Positions 46,464 to 55,714 of a DNA stretch of 64,000 bases are shown in pieces. The notes beneath the pieces were generated by a model. The model was not told where the DNA came from. It did not search any database and saw only the letters and a list, made by a program, of their open reading frames with translations. How positions within the stretch are numbered: position 1 is the stretch's first letter; every line of letters starts with the position of its first letter. The stretch spans positions 79,886 through 143,885 of the forward strand of contig NZ_FUWM01000008.1 in the NCBI RefSeq assembly GCF_900167185.1, written 5' to 3'. The translations under genes were made by a program, and so were the position numbers. The DNA is from Selenihalanaerobacter shriftii (lineage in GTDB: Bacteria; Bacillota; Halanaerobiia; Halobacteroidales; Acetohalobiaceae).

Positions 46464-47456
46464 CTATGACCATTCTATAACACTTGCTGCCCAAGTCAAT
46501 CCTGCACCAAAGCCAACTAATACAATATTATCCCCTTTATTAATCTCTCCTGCCTCTACAGCCTCTGCTAGAGCTATTGGAATAGAAGCAGCAGAAGTAT
46601 TTCCATACTTATCAAGATTAATAATAATCTGATCATCATTTAATTTTAATCTTTTAGCTGCTGCACTTATAATCCTCGTATTTGCTTGATGAGGAACAAA
46701 AAAGTCAACATCTTCTCTTTCTAAATCTGCTTTTTTTAGAGCTTTTAAAGCAGCTTTTCCCATAATTCTAACAGCAAATTTAAATACTGCATTTCCTGAC
46801 ATCTCTATATAATGAAGATTATTCTCTACTGTGTCTAAACAAGCCGGCTGCCTAGAACCCCCAGCTGGTAATCGTAATAATTCTCCGCCAGATCCATCAG
46901 CACCTAATACATTAGATAAGACACCACCTGTTTCCACTGGCTGAACTATAGCAGCACCAGCACCATCTCCAAATAATACACAAGTGTCTCTGTCTTCCCA
47001 ATCTAAAATCTTAGATAAAGTTTCCGCCCCAATAACTAAAATATTATCATAAGTATCAGCTTGCACAAACTGGGTCGCTACTGAAAGACCATAAACAAAG
47101 CCAGAGCAACCAGCTCCTAAATCAAATGCCGCAGCATCTTCTGCTCCTAATTTATCCTGTAATATACAAGCAGTCGATGGAAAAGGCATATCTGGAGTTA
47201 TTGTAGCTACTAAAATTAAATCAAGCTCTTCTGCATCTATTCCAGCATCATTTAAAGCTTTTTTAGCAGCTTGATAGGCTATATCAGATGTTGCAGTTGA
47301 TTCATCAGCAACTCTTCTTTCTTTAATTCCTGTTCTAGACTGAATCCACTCATCGCTGGTGTCAACCATATCTTCTAAGTCATGATTAGTCACAATATTG
47401 TCTGGAGCGTAAGAACCTACTCCCGTAATTCCTGCTTTCCTTAGTTCTTTAGCCAT
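46464..47456 (-). CDS. fabH: beta-ketoacyl-ACP synthase III
   Basis: FabH starts fatty acid synthesis by joining acetyl- or branched acyl-CoA to malonyl-ACP. The catalytic Cys is in FDLGAGCSGFVYGLSVA, His in DFFVPHQANTRII and Asn in YGNTSAASIPIAL. N-terminal GVGSYAPDNIVTN and SDEWIQSRTGIKERR fit. The ATG overlaps the plsX stop by eight bases; an upstream ATG inside plsX is less likely. Length 330 is normal. Confidence 0.96.
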   Translation of the reverse strand: MAKELRKAGITGVGSYAPDNIVTNHDLEDMVDTSDEWIQSRTGIKERRVADESTATSDIAYQAAKKALNDAGIDAEELDLILVATITPDMPFPSTACILQDKLGAEDAAAFDLGAGCSGFVYGLSVATQFVQADTYDNILVIGAETLSKILDWEDRDTCVLFGDGAGAAIVQPVETGGVLSNVLGADGSGGELLRLPAGGSRQPACLDTVENNLHYIEMSGNAVFKFAVRIMGKAALKALKKADLEREDVDFFVPHQANTRIISAAAKRLKLNDDQIIINLDKYGNTSAASIPIALAEAVEAGEINKGDNIVLVGFGAGLTWAASVIEWS

Positions 47457-48456
47457 TAATTTCACCAGTCCTTTCATTGATGTTTTCCTTAATTCTACTT
47501 ACAACCTGCTTTTTGATTGATTCTTGGGCTACCTGAATAGCATTCTTAATAGCTTTACTTTTAGAACTACCGTGACTGATAATTACGACTCCATTAACTC
47601 CTAGCAATGGAGCACCACCATATTCGGCATAGTCCATCTTCTTCTTTAAATTTTTCAACCCTGATTTCATTAAGAGTGCCCCTACTTTAGCAAGCATACT
47701 TTCATCTAATTCTGATTTTAACATTTTAAATAGGGCATTACCTAATCCTTCTGCAGTCTTTAAAACGATATTACCAACAAACCCATCACAGACTACCACA
47801 TCACAATCACCAGCAAAGATATCTCTACCTTCTACATTACCAATAAAATTAATATCTAAATTTTTAAGTAATTTATGACTTCCTTTTGTTAACTCATTTC
47901 CTTTTTTCTCTTCTTCACCTACACTTAGTAATCCCACTTTAGGTTCCGGTTTATGTAATATCTGTTCTGCATAAACATTGCCCATTAATGCATATTGAAC
48001 TAAATTTTCAGGCTTACTATCTACATTAGCTCCTACATCTAAAACTAATGTTTCACCTTTTAACGCAGGCATTACTGTAGAAATCGCCGGCCGTTTTACT
48101 CCTTTTATTCTACCTACCTTTAATAATCCTGCTGCCATAACAGCACCTGTACTACCGGCTGAAACTAGAGCATCTGCTTTACCTTTCCGAACTAAATTAG
48201 CTCCTACTACAATTGAAGACTTCTTCTTCTTACGAAGCGCCTTAGTTGGAGACTCTCCCATCTCAATTACTTCTGGGGCTTCTTCAATATCTAGTTTATT
48301 AGTATTATATTTATGACTACTTAATTCATCTTTAATTATTTCTGTTGGTCCTACTAAGACTACTTTTCCACTTAATTCCGGCAAAGCCTGGACCGCCCCT
48401 TTAATAATTTCACCAGGACCATGATCCCCACCCATAACATCAACTGCTATTCGCAC
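47449..48456 (-). CDS. plsX: phosphate acyltransferase
   Basis: PlsX turns acyl-ACP into acyl-phosphate, the donor for PlsY. IAVDVMGGDHGPGEIIKGAV, SAGSTGAVMAAGLLKVGRIKG and GGAPLLGVNGVVIISHGSSK are family signatures. Length 335 is normal. It follows fapR with a one-base gap and precedes fabH with an eight-base overlap. The partner acyltransferase gene plsY lies elsewhere in the window beside gpsA. Confidence 0.96.
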   Translation of the reverse strand: MRIAVDVMGGDHGPGEIIKGAVQALPELSGKVVLVGPTEIIKDELSSHKYNTNKLDIEEAPEVIEMGESPTKALRKKKKSSIVVGANLVRKGKADALVSAGSTGAVMAAGLLKVGRIKGVKRPAISTVMPALKGETLVLDVGANVDSKPENLVQYALMGNVYAEQILHKPEPKVGLLSVGEEEKKGNELTKGSHKLLKNLDINFIGNVEGRDIFAGDCDVVVCDGFVGNIVLKTAEGLGNALFKMLKSELDESMLAKVGALLMKSGLKNLKKKMDYAEYGGAPLLGVNGVVIISHGSSKSKAIKNAIQVAQESIKKQVVSRIKENINERTGEING

Positions 48457-48457
48457 T

Positions 48458-49036
48458 TTACCGTCCTCCTTCGCTCAATTTATCTCTAGAAAAAACAACA
48501 AATCTTCCGCTAAAGACTTCTTTTTGATCTACTTTAGTCTTTACTCTAACTTGAAATCTATTCCTTTTTATATTATGTAAATTAGCCTCTGCAATTAATC
48601 TATCTCCTATGTAAACCGGTTTCTTAAATTTAGTCTTAGCAACTCCAGTTAAAGCCACATCTGTGTCTAAAATAGCTACAGCTAATGAATTAGCTTGAGC
48701 AAAAATATGATGCCCTCTTACTATCTTACTCTTCTCTAATCCCATATCAGCATTTGTTTCTAGTATAGACACTCCTGATTTGTTTAACTCTATACCTATT
48801 AATTCTCCGATGATTTCAGAATCATTAATTGACTTGACCTTAGAATATGCTTGTTTAGCTAAGTTCTTAGTTCTCTTTCTAACTTCTGGTATATTTAACT
48901 CTAATCTATCTAAACGAATTGTTTGAATGCTTACTCTAAAAATGTCAGCTAACTCTCGGTCAGTTAAAAACGGATTCTCCTCTATTCTCTTTACTAAAAC
49001 CTTCTGTCGATCTGCTTTTGATAGCTTCCTACTCAT
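48458..49036 (-). CDS. fapR: fatty acid and phospholipid biosynthesis regulator FapR
   Basis: FapR represses lipid genes and is released by malonyl-CoA. It has an N-terminal helix-turn-helix (NPFLTDRELADIFRVSIQTIRLDR) and a C-terminal hot-dog domain with VRGHHIFAQANSLAVAILDTDVALTG and IGDRLIAEANLHNIKRN, which binds the ligand. Length 192 is standard. The gene heads its own operon, and a FapR-type palindrome lies just upstream of the start codon, so autoregulation is expected. Confidence 0.95.
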   Translation of the reverse strand: MSRKLSKADRQKVLVKRIEENPFLTDRELADIFRVSIQTIRLDRLELNIPEVRKRTKNLAKQAYSKVKSINDSEIIGELIGIELNKSGVSILETNADMGLEKSKIVRGHHIFAQANSLAVAILDTDVALTGVAKTKFKKPVYIGDRLIAEANLHNIKRNRFQVRVKTKVDQKEVFSGRFVVFSRDKLSEGGR

Positions 49037-49062
49037 ATTACCACCTAATTCTTATAGCTAGT

Positions 49063-49081
49063 ATTAGTACCTACTACTAAT
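49063..49081 (-). promoter_or_regulatory. FapR operator
   Basis: ATTAGTA-CCTAC-TACTAAT is a perfect 7+7 palindrome that matches the known FapR consensus. It lies about 16 bases downstream of the -10 box and about 30 bases before the fapR start, where a bound repressor would block transcription of the whole fapR-plsX-fab operon. Confidence 0.9.
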
Positions 49082-49096
49082 TTTCGCATCATTGAT

Positions 49097-49125
49097 ATTA
49101 TATATTAAAGCAATTGAAGATGCAA
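49097..49125 (-). promoter_or_regulatory. sigma-A promoter of the fapR operon
   Basis: TTGCAT and TATAAT are separated by exactly 17 bases on the minus strand. The predicted start of transcription falls close to the FapR operator. Confidence 0.78.
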
Positions 49126-49177
49126 GAAAAAACAGTTGAAACCGCAAGCAAAAGAAGAAATAATGCAAAAAAATTAA

Positions 49178-49204
49178 AAAGTTCAGGAGAATTCTCCTGA
49201 ACTT
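49178..49204 (-). terminator. intrinsic terminator after rpmF
   Basis: GTTCAGGAGAA pairs perfectly with TTCTCCTGAAC and is followed by TTTTT on the minus strand, about 18 bases past rpmF. Confidence 0.88.
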
Positions 49205-49221
49205 TTACATCTCCTATCTAT

Positions 49222-49389
49222 TTACTTAACAGGACGTCCATTATAATATCCACATTCTTTACATACTCTATGGGATAACTTTGACTCACCACATTGTGAA
49301 CACTCTACTAAATTAGGTGCGTTCAATTTCCAGTGAGTTCTTCTCTTTCTCTTTCTAGTCTTTGAAGTACGTCGCTTAGGTACTGCCAT
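49222..49389 (-). CDS. rpmF: 50S ribosomal protein L32
   Basis: A 55-residue basic protein starting [20 protein letters not shown]. It contains [20 protein letters not shown], the two CXXC pairs of the zinc-binding form. The ATG follows AAGGAGGTGTTAGGA. It lies 30 bases after the DUF177 gene, the usual partner of rpmF in Firmicutes, and is followed by a terminator. It is too short for many gene finders but is clearly real. Confidence 0.97.
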   Translation of the reverse strand: MAVPKRRTSKTRKRKRRTHWKLNAPNLVECSQCGESKLSHRVCKECGYYNGRPVK

Positions 49390-49419
49390 TCCTAACACCT
49401 CCTTATCAACATAAAAAAA

Positions 49420-49902
49420 TTAATCTTTATCTAATAATTGCTCTAATTTAGCTAATCGCGGATCTACTGTATGCATAAAACAATCACAATCACCTTCATT
49501 TAGGTCCTGACCACAGCTAGGACATATCCCAGCACAATCTTCATCACAAACCGGCTTCATTGGGATTGCTAAGAAAACATTATCTTCAATTTCTTCTTCA
49601 ATATTAATTGATGCTGCTCCAGATAGCTCGACTCTATCTTTTTCTACCTCTTCTTCTAACTTAGCTGTTACTGGCAAAGTAAACTCATCTAAGCATCTAC
49701 TACACTTAACATTTAAGTTCAAGTCTATGTCTCCTACTACTAAAAATGAATCTTCAGTATTAATTACTTGGAAAGCCATCTTTGCTGGACCATCAATTTG
49801 AATCTCTCTATCTTGAAATTGAATATCTTCAATCTCTTCTTCTAATTTTACTTCTTTAATCGCACCGAGGTTCTCTCTAATATCACTAATATTAATTATC
49901 AT
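49420..49902 (-). CDS. DUF177 (YceD) family protein
   Basis: The 160-residue acidic protein has CSRCLDEFTLPV in the middle and CDEDCAGICPSCGQDLNEGDC near the end, both typical of YceD/DUF177 proteins that accompany rpmF. The family is linked to 23S rRNA accumulation in plants and E. coli; the Cys clusters suggest zinc binding. It is followed at 30 bases by rpmF and probably shares its mRNA. It starts after GAGGTGAAATTAA. Confidence 0.9.
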   Translation of the reverse strand: MIINISDIRENLGAIKEVKLEEEIEDIQFQDREIQIDGPAKMAFQVINTEDSFLVVGDIDLNLNVKCSRCLDEFTLPVTAKLEEEVEKDRVELSGAASINIEEEIEDNVFLAIPMKPVCDEDCAGICPSCGQDLNEGDCDCFMHTVDPRLAKLEQLLDKD

Positions 49903-49982
49903 TTAATTTCACCTCATGTTTAACCATATTAATTATAATATAGAGGTTATTACCTTGTCAAGCTTTAAAGAGAATTTTTAAT

Positions 49983-51179
49983 TTAAATAGTAACTAACCT
50001 CTTTGTGTCTCGAGCAATCATTAATTCTTCATTAGTAGGAATAACCATAGCTTTAGTTTCAGAATCATCCATAGAAATAACCTGCTCTTTTCCTCTAATA
50101 TCATTCTTTTCTGTATCTAACTTAACTCCTAGATACTCTAATCCCTTTAAAATCTGCTCTCTAATCTCAATACCATTTTCACCTATACCAGCAGTAAAGA
50201 CAATTGCATCTACCCCTCCTAATATAGCAGAATAAGAACCAATATACTTCTTAACTCGTTGGCAGAAAAGATCAATAGCTAATTTAGCTTTTTCATCTCC
50301 TTTTGCAGTAGCTTCTTCTAAATCTCTAAAGTCATTACTAATATCGGAAACACCTGCTACTCCGCTCCTTTTATTCATTAAGTTATCTACTTCTTTAGCA
50401 TTTAAATCTTCTTTTTCCATAATAAATGGAATAATTGCAGGATCAATATCTCCACAACGAGTACCCATTACTAATCCTTCTAAAGGAGTTAATCCCATAC
50501 TAGTATCCATTACCTTACCCCCATCAACAGCAGCCATACTCGCACCATTTCCTAAATGGCAAGTAATAATCTTTAAATCCTCAATAGGCTTGTCTAAAAT
50601 TTCAGCAGCTTTTTGAGAAACATATTTATGAGAAGTACCATGGAAACCATAACGACGCACGCCGTATTTTTCATATAATTCATAAGGTAGAGCATACATA
50701 TAAGACTTAGCCGGCATAGTTTGGTGGAAAGCAGTATCAAATACAGCTACATCCGGAGTCTTAGGCATCAATTCTTGACTAACTTCAATTCCTAATAAAT
50801 TAGGTGGATTATGTAGTGGTGCTAAATCTTTTACGTCATCAATTGCATTGTAAACTTCATCATCGATTAATACAGAATCTGCAAATTTCTCCCCACCATG
50901 AACTACTCGATGACCAACAGCATTGATTTCATCCATACTATTTATTACTCCATGATCACCATCTAATAATGCATTAATTACCATCTTAATGGCTACACTA
51001 TGGTCAGCAATTTCATTTTCTATCTTTACGTCTTCTCCTTCAGTCGGCTCATGTTCTAAGAAAGCACCTTCAATTCCAATCCTCTCTACTAATCCTTTAG
51101 CTAATACTGATTCGTCTTTCATGTTAATTAGTTGATACTTAAGCGATGAACTTCCACAATTTAATACTAGAACTTTCAT
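49983..51179 (-). CDS. ackA: acetate kinase
   Basis: AckA makes ATP and acetate from acetyl-phosphate. [61 protein letters not shown] and [13 protein letters not shown] are in the expected order. Length 398 is standard. It follows pta by 61 bases, so the two probably work together to turn acetyl-CoA into acetate and ATP, a main energy route in an anaerobic fermenter. Confidence 0.97.
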   Translation of the reverse strand: MKVLVLNCGSSSLKYQLINMKDESVLAKGLVERIGIEGAFLEHEPTEGEDVKIENEIADHSVAIKMVINALLDGDHGVINSMDEINAVGHRVVHGGEKFADSVLIDDEVYNAIDDVKDLAPLHNPPNLLGIEVSQELMPKTPDVAVFDTAFHQTMPAKSYMYALPYELYEKYGVRRYGFHGTSHKYVSQKAAEILDKPIEDLKIITCHLGNGASMAAVDGGKVMDTSMGLTPLEGLVMGTRCGDIDPAIIPFIMEKEDLNAKEVDNLMNKRSGVAGVSDISNDFRDLEEATAKGDEKAKLAIDLFCQRVKKYIGSYSAILGGVDAIVFTAGIGENGIEIREQILKGLEYLGVKLDTEKNDIRGKEQVISMDDSETKAMVIPTNEELMIARDTKRLVTI

Positions 51180-51240
51180 TCTTTATATCCTCCCCTAGTT
51201 TATATATTACCTGAATTCTTTAATATATTGTAAATAGATA

Positions 51241-52245
51241 TTACTCTTCTTTAAAAGCTGCCTGCACTGCAGTAATAGCTGTCACTGTTACAATATCATC
51301 TACACTACAACCTCTAGATAAGTCATTTGCCGGTAAAGATGTCCCTTGAATTAATGGCCCAAATGCATCTGCCTTAGCTAACCTTTGTACTAGCTTATAT
51401 GCAATATTACCGCCATTTAAATCCGGGAAGATTAATACATTTGCTTTACCTGCTACATTACTATCTGGTGCCTTTTTAACTCCAATCTCTGGTACTAAAG
51501 CAGCATCTGCTTGCATTTCACCATCAACTTGTAAATTAGGTGCTTTTTCTTTACAAATTTCAGCTGCTTTTCTCATTTTTTCTACTAATGGATGTTCAGC
51601 ACTCCCTTTAGTAGAGAAAGATAACATAGCAACAATTGGTTCTTCACCTGTTAATGCCTCAAAAGTTTCTGCAGATGAAATAGCTAATTCTGCTAACTCT
51701 TCTGAATCCCCTTCAGGAAATACACCACTATCTGCAAATAACATTTTACCATTAGAACCGTATTCACAATCTGGTACAATCATTAAGAAAGAACCAGAAA
51801 CTACTGAAACATCATCAGCAGTTCCGATAATCCTAATTACTGGTCGTAAAACATCAGCTGTAGTATTTAACGCACCGGCTACCATACCATGAGCTACTCC
51901 TTTTTTTACAAGCATTGCTCCAAAATAAAGCGGGGCTTTCATCTGTTCAGTAGCCTCTTCCTCAGAAATCCCTTTATGCTTACGCAATTCGTAGTAAGCC
52001 TTACTAAATTCGTCTAATTTTTCAGATGTCTCTGGATTAATTATCTTTGCACCAGAAATATCTACTCCTTCATCTTCAGCTAACTTCTGTAATTTTGTTT
52101 CATCCCCCAACAGAATAACATCAGCTAAGCCTTCTTCTAAAATTTTCGGTGTAGCTTTGATCATTCTCGGCTCTACACCTTCTGGAAGCACTATAGTTTT
52201 CCCTGCTACTTTAGCTTTTTCTCTGATTTCAGTTACAAACCCCAT
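51241..52245 (-). CDS. pta: phosphate acetyltransferase
   Basis: Pta converts acetyl-CoA and phosphate to acetyl-phosphate. KTIVLPEGVEPRMIKATPKI, the central HGMVAGALNTTADVLRPVIRI and C-terminal QGTSLPANDLSRGCSVDDIV fit the short form (about 330 residues) without the N-terminal regulatory domains of E. coli Pta. AGGGGGATATAGTA precedes the ATG. A TGTCGAA box that could bind Spo0A lies about 85 bases upstream. Confidence 0.97.
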   Translation of the reverse strand: MGFVTEIREKAKVAGKTIVLPEGVEPRMIKATPKILEEGLADVILLGDETKLQKLAEDEGVDISGAKIINPETSEKLDEFSKAYYELRKHKGISEEEATEQMKAPLYFGAMLVKKGVAHGMVAGALNTTADVLRPVIRIIGTADDVSVVSGSFLMIVPDCEYGSNGKMLFADSGVFPEGDSEELAELAISSAETFEALTGEEPIVAMLSFSTKGSAEHPLVEKMRKAAEICKEKAPNLQVDGEMQADAALVPEIGVKKAPDSNVAGKANVLIFPDLNGGNIAYKLVQRLAKADAFGPLIQGTSLPANDLSRGCSVDDIVTVTAITAVQAAFKEE

Positions 52246-52388
52246 TACTATATCCCCCTGTTATATTATTTTATTAGTATGTACACTAGATATACAATAC
52301 TACATTATATATATATAGTCTCCTTGTTTTCGACAGATTTATGCTTAAAGACTATATTTTCAAAATTTAATAACTATTAATAAAATAA

Positions 52389-52426
52389 TAAAAAGCTAAG
52401 AATTTTTTCATCTTAGCTTTTATCCT
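52389..52426 (-). terminator. intrinsic terminator after PQ-loop-like gene
   Basis: AAAAGCTAAGA pairs with TCTTAGCTTTT around a nine-base loop and is followed by T residues on the minus strand. The stop codon of the gene lies inside the 5' arm. Confidence 0.8.
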
Positions 52427-52679
52427 GAGCTAATTTTTCATTTCTATAATATAGAATAATATCAGTCAATACCATTAATCCATTCAATACATATAAATAA
52501 ATCACTATATCAAAGCTGTAAAGTAATTTATGAATTGTCCCTGAAATATAACCAATTAAAATAATAAATAAGAACCAAAAACTTTTACCAGCATTATCTC
52601 CTGAAGTGTATGATTTATATATAGACATTGGCCAAGCAGCTCCAAAACAGATCAACATAAGCATTTCAAATATACTCAT
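52413..52679 (-). CDS. small membrane protein, SemiSWEET/PQ-loop-like
   Basis: An 88-residue protein with three hydrophobic segments. CFGAAWPMSIYKSYTSGDNAGKSF-type text (family motif AAWPMSIYKS) in the first loop resembles the PQ-loop of SemiSWEET sugar carriers, which work as dimers of three-helix units. Here Trp-Pro replaces Pro-Gln, so the assignment is tentative. Its substrate is unknown. It lies between pta and the OLD-family gene, with GGTGGAGAGTAA before the ATG. Confidence 0.55.
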   Translation of the reverse strand: MSIFEMLMLICFGAAWPMSIYKSYTSGDNAGKSFWFLFIILIGYISGTIHKLLYSFDIVIYLYVLNGLMVLTDIILYYRNEKLAQDKS

Positions 52680-52821
52680 TTACTCTCCACCTCTCTTACT
52701 TTACAAGATAGATATCCTATAAACATTTCTGTATATTCTACTATATTCCTGCATGAACTATCATTTTTTCTAATTAATTGTCAAAATAAAAGAAGCTAAG
52801 ATTTGTACGCCTTTAAATAAT

Positions 52822-54474
52822 TTATGAAGTGAAAAAATTTATAATTTTATCTATTATACTCTCTACACTTACTATTCGATAATTTTTTTGGCAATATGTT
52901 TTACCTATTTCCTTGCCTAATTCACTTCTATCGAGCCTAAAGCCTTTCTTAGATAATCTAGATTCATCTAAAAAGAGTTCTAAATCATCTATCGTATTAT
53001 ATTTATTAATATTTAAAAAATCGGTAAAATCTGCATTTTGAACTTCCTCATGCTCAGAATATATTTTCTTGAAACTTTTAACGATTAAAGCTCTATTAAA
53101 TAAATCTTCAAACCCACCATTCCTATAAGAAATGATTAAACTTTTATCAATATAATTATAATTTACTAATTCATTAATTCTATCCTTAGAATCACTATTT
53201 AGAAGAAGCATGATTTCTATACCTAAATCATTACATAAATTTAAAAAAGTTTCATCTAAAATATCATCCCTATTTAAGTTCATGATTTTAATGCCGTTAT
53301 TACAAAAGTCAACTCCTCTATCTTCTAAAAATATTGGAAGTGCTTCTAACTCCGTCTTACCTTCAACTAATAAGATCTTCTCTGCAAAAAGAAAATCACT
53401 ATTTTTAAGATTAATTTCTTCTATTATATTGCTTAACATATTCTTGTTTTCTTCTAAGCTAATCACTTTAATATCATAATTATCTTCTAAACGCCTAAAA
53501 ACTGTAATATTTTCTATATTCTCTTGGTCAACAAAAATAGTAGAATTAGTTATGATAAAGACTTGATTACCTTGAGCAGCAACATCTTTTAAAGCATTCA
53601 ATAATTCCCTTTGTGCTCGAGGATGTAAATAAATCTCTGGTTCTTCGAAAGAAAAGATATAATCTTTATCACTATTAATTCCTTCTTTAGCATATAACTT
53701 GAATAGAGCCATAATAAATGAACTCTTTGAACTACTCGCCTTTTCTTCAATAGGAATTGGTAATTCATTAATATTATCAATTACTTCAAAGTTGAGATCT
53801 ATCCCTTTAGTAAAATCTATATCTGGATTGACATTTAAGTCTTGAATAGTAGGATTAGCTTCTAATAATATTTGTTTTAAATTCTTAGTTCTCTTTTGAA
53901 CCTCAGCTTTAATCGTTAATAAGGCTTGTTTCTTAAAACATTTTATCTGCTGACTAGCATCATCAATTAAAGGGTCTAATAATCTTCTCATTAAGTTTGA
54001 TCCTTTAAGCCTAGCTTCAGTACTTAACCTACGTTCCGCAGGTATTATAATATGTTCAGATAAGAAATGTTGTAAAACTCTTAATTCATTACCATGGAGA
54101 GCATCAGATTTGAAATCTTCATATTTAAAGTACGTAATTACTTTCTTAAATTTCTTTAACTCTTCATTATATCCATACTCTTTAACTATTATGATTTCTT
54201 CATTTGCTATATACTCATTGAACTTTTTCTTAAATTTAAAGCTTAAATCCGTAAAAGTAATCGCAATTAAAATATTTTTACTAGTATCCAATTTATGAAA
54301 GTCTTTTTTCTTATGAGGGATATTATAATTACTAAAAAAGATCTCTAAAGCATACGATAAGGTTGATTTGCCTGAATCATTCTCACCAATTAAGATTAAA
54401 GGATTATTAGGCTTAAAGACTTTCTTACTGCCATAAATTCTAAAATTCTCAATCTCTATCCTTTTCATTCTCAT
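52822..54474 (-). CDS. OLD family ATP-dependent endonuclease, orphan
   Basis: The 550-residue protein has an ABC-type ATPase domain: RIEIENFRIYG, P-loop GENDSGKSTLSYAL near residue 33, and FSFEEPEIYLHPRAQRELLNAL as signature and Walker B, with ITNSTIFV as the switch. A TOPRIM domain follows from about 365: AEKILLVEGKTELEALPIF and LLLNSDSKDRINELV, the latter in place of the usual DxD. OLD proteins cut DNA and include phage P2 Old and GajA of Gabija; no GajB-like helicase gene is next to it. A phage-defence or repair role is possible but not shown. Confidence 0.8.
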   Translation of the reverse strand: MRMKRIEIENFRIYGSKKVFKPNNPLILIGENDSGKSTLSYALEIFFSNYNIPHKKKDFHKLDTSKNILIAITFTDLSFKFKKKFNEYIANEEIIIVKEYGYNEELKKFKKVITYFKYEDFKSDALHGNELRVLQHFLSEHIIIPAERRLSTEARLKGSNLMRRLLDPLIDDASQQIKCFKKQALLTIKAEVQKRTKNLKQILLEANPTIQDLNVNPDIDFTKGIDLNFEVIDNINELPIPIEEKASSSKSSFIMALFKLYAKEGINSDKDYIFSFEEPEIYLHPRAQRELLNALKDVAAQGNQVFIITNSTIFVDQENIENITVFRRLEDNYDIKVISLEENKNMLSNIIEEINLKNSDFLFAEKILLVEGKTELEALPIFLEDRGVDFCNNGIKIMNLNRDDILDETFLNLCNDLGIEIMLLLNSDSKDRINELVNYNYIDKSLIISYRNGGFEDLFNRALIVKSFKKIYSEHEEVQNADFTDFLNINKYNTIDDLELFLDESRLSKKGFRLDRSELGKEIGKTYCQKNYRIVSVESIIDKIINFFTS

Positions 54475-54603
54475 AAATGATAATCACCCCTCTTTATAAT
54501 CTTTATTAATAAAGACCATAAATTAATATACTTTTATGCAAAGAATATTAATTTTTTATTATATATTTTATTGCTATATTGAATATTAGTTTACATTAAA
54601 TAT

Positions 54604-54641
54604 AAAAAAATAAGCCTCTGAATTTTATTCAGAGGCTTATA
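54604..54641 (-). terminator. second hairpin downstream of the csp array
   Basis: ATAAGCCTCTGAATA pairs with TATTCAGAGGCTTAT-type arm (loop AAA) and is followed by TTTTTTT on the minus strand. It backs up the terminator of the last csp copy before the OLD gene. Confidence 0.8.
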
Positions 54642-54708
54642 TCACATTTCTATATAGTTTTAACTGCAATCTTTGTAAATGCTTATATAGATTAAATCAA
54701 AAAAATAA

Positions 54709-54732
54709 AAGCCTCGGAAAAATCCGAGGCTT
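54709..54732 (-). terminator. terminator of first csp copy
   Basis: AAGCCTCGGA pairs with TCCGAGGCTT around TTTT, followed by T-rich sequence on the minus strand. Identical hairpins stand at 55086-55109 and 55463-55486 for the other copies. Confidence 0.85.
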
Positions 54733-54756
54733 AGTAAATATCGTAATCTATGTTAA

Positions 54757-54960
54757 TTATAGTTTAACGACATTTTCAGCTTGAGGTCCACGATCTCCCT
54801 CAACAACTTCAAACTCTACTGATTCGCCTTCTTCTAAGTTCTTAAATCCTTCTTCTTCGATTGCAGAAAAATGTACGAATACATCGTCTCCTTCTGCTCT
54901 CTCAATAAATCCATAACCTTTTTGCCCATCAAACCACTTAACATTACCTTGTTCTTTCAT
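54757..54960 (-). CDS. cspA: cold-shock protein, copy 1
   Basis: A 67-residue single OB-fold protein that binds single-stranded nucleic acid and keeps mRNA unfolded. [20 protein letters not shown] holds RNP1 (KGYGFIE) and DVFVHFSAI holds RNP2. [18 protein letters not shown] closes the core. It is identical in protein sequence to copy 2. The ATG follows GGAGGAATTATTTTTA. Its promoter (TTGACA-17-TATTAT) is at 55026-55054. Confidence 0.97.
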   Translation of the reverse strand: MKEQGNVKWFDGQKGYGFIERAEGDDVFVHFSAIEEEGFKNLEEGESVEFEVVEGDRGPQAENVVKL

Positions 54961-55025
54961 TAAAAATAATTCCTCCTAGAAATTTGTAAAGTAAAACCAA
55001 TAAGAATATTTTATCAGTCCTTTAT

Positions 55026-55054
55026 ATAATAGCATATAATCTTATAATTGTCAA
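55026..55054 (-). promoter_or_regulatory. promoter of first csp copy
   Basis: TTGACA and TATTAT are separated by 17 bases on the minus strand. The same pair recurs 377 bases further on for copy 2 (55403-55431), and in altered form for copy 3 (about 55780-55808). Confidence 0.78.
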
Positions 55055-55133
55055 GGATTTTATCTATTATATTGTAAAAAAATAAAAGCCTCGGAAAAAT
55101 CCGAGGCTTAGTAAATATCGTAATCTATGTTAA

Positions 55134-55337
55134 TTATAGTTTAACGACATTTTCAGCTTGAGGTCCACGATCTCCCTCAACAACTTCAAACTCTACTGAT
55201 TCGCCTTCTTCTAAGTTCTTAAATCCTTCTTCTTCGATTGCAGAAAAATGTACGAATACATCGTCTCCTTCTGCTCTCTCAATAAAGCCATAACCTTTTT
55301 GCCCATCAAACCACTTAACATTACCTTGTTCTTTCAT
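55134..55337 (-). CDS. cspA: cold-shock protein, copy 2
   Basis: Same protein as copy 1, with RNP1 KGYGFIE and RNP2 DVFVHF. Only a few silent or flanking bases differ, for example a different codon for Gly in KGYGF and a base in the leader. It has its own promoter (55403-55431) and terminator, so it is a separate transcription unit that multiplies output of the same protein. Confidence 0.97.
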   Translation of the reverse strand: MKEQGNVKWFDGQKGYGFIERAEGDDVFVHFSAIEEEGFKNLEEGESVEFEVVEGDRGPQAENVVKL

Positions 55338-55510
55338 TAAAAATAATTCCTCCTAGAAATTTGTAACGTAAAACCAATAAGAATATTTTATCAGTCCTTT
55401 ATATAATAGCATGTAATCTTATAATTGTCAAGGATTTTATCTATTATATTGTAAAAAAATAAAAGCCTCGGAAAAATCCGAGGCTTAGTAAATATCGTAA
55501 TCTATGTTAA

Positions 55511-55714
55511 TTATAGTTTAACGACATTTTCAGCTTGAGGTCCACGATCTCCCTCAACAACTTCAAACTCTACTGATTCGCCTTCTTCTAAGTTCTTAAA
55601 TCCTTCTTCTTCGATTGCAGAAAAATGTACGAATACATCGTCTCCTTCTGTTCTCTCAATAAAGCCATAACCTTTTTGTCCGTCAAACCACTTAACATTA
55701 CCTTGTTCTTTCAT
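55511..55714 (-). CDS. cspA: cold-shock protein, copy 3
   Basis: It differs from the other copies by one residue: Thr in place of Ala in the stretch after RNP1 (FIERTEGDD). Its upstream region has diverged, with a weaker -10 (TATTCT) at 55780-55808 region, so it may be the oldest copy or the one at the edge of the duplication. Function as for copies 1 and 2. Confidence 0.97.
   Translation of the reverse strand: MKEQGNVKWFDGQKGYGFIERTEGDDVFVHFSAIEEEGFKNLEEGESVEFEVVEGDRGPQAENVVKL

Noticed and set aside
53210..53479. Plus-strand frame opposite the OLD gene
   Set aside because: It lies opposite the TOPRIM region, lacks a ribosome site and has no recognisable content.
52822..54474. Gabija (GajAB) defence system
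   Set aside because: Only the OLD-type protein is present; the neighbouring genes are a small membrane protein and csp genes, with no helicase.
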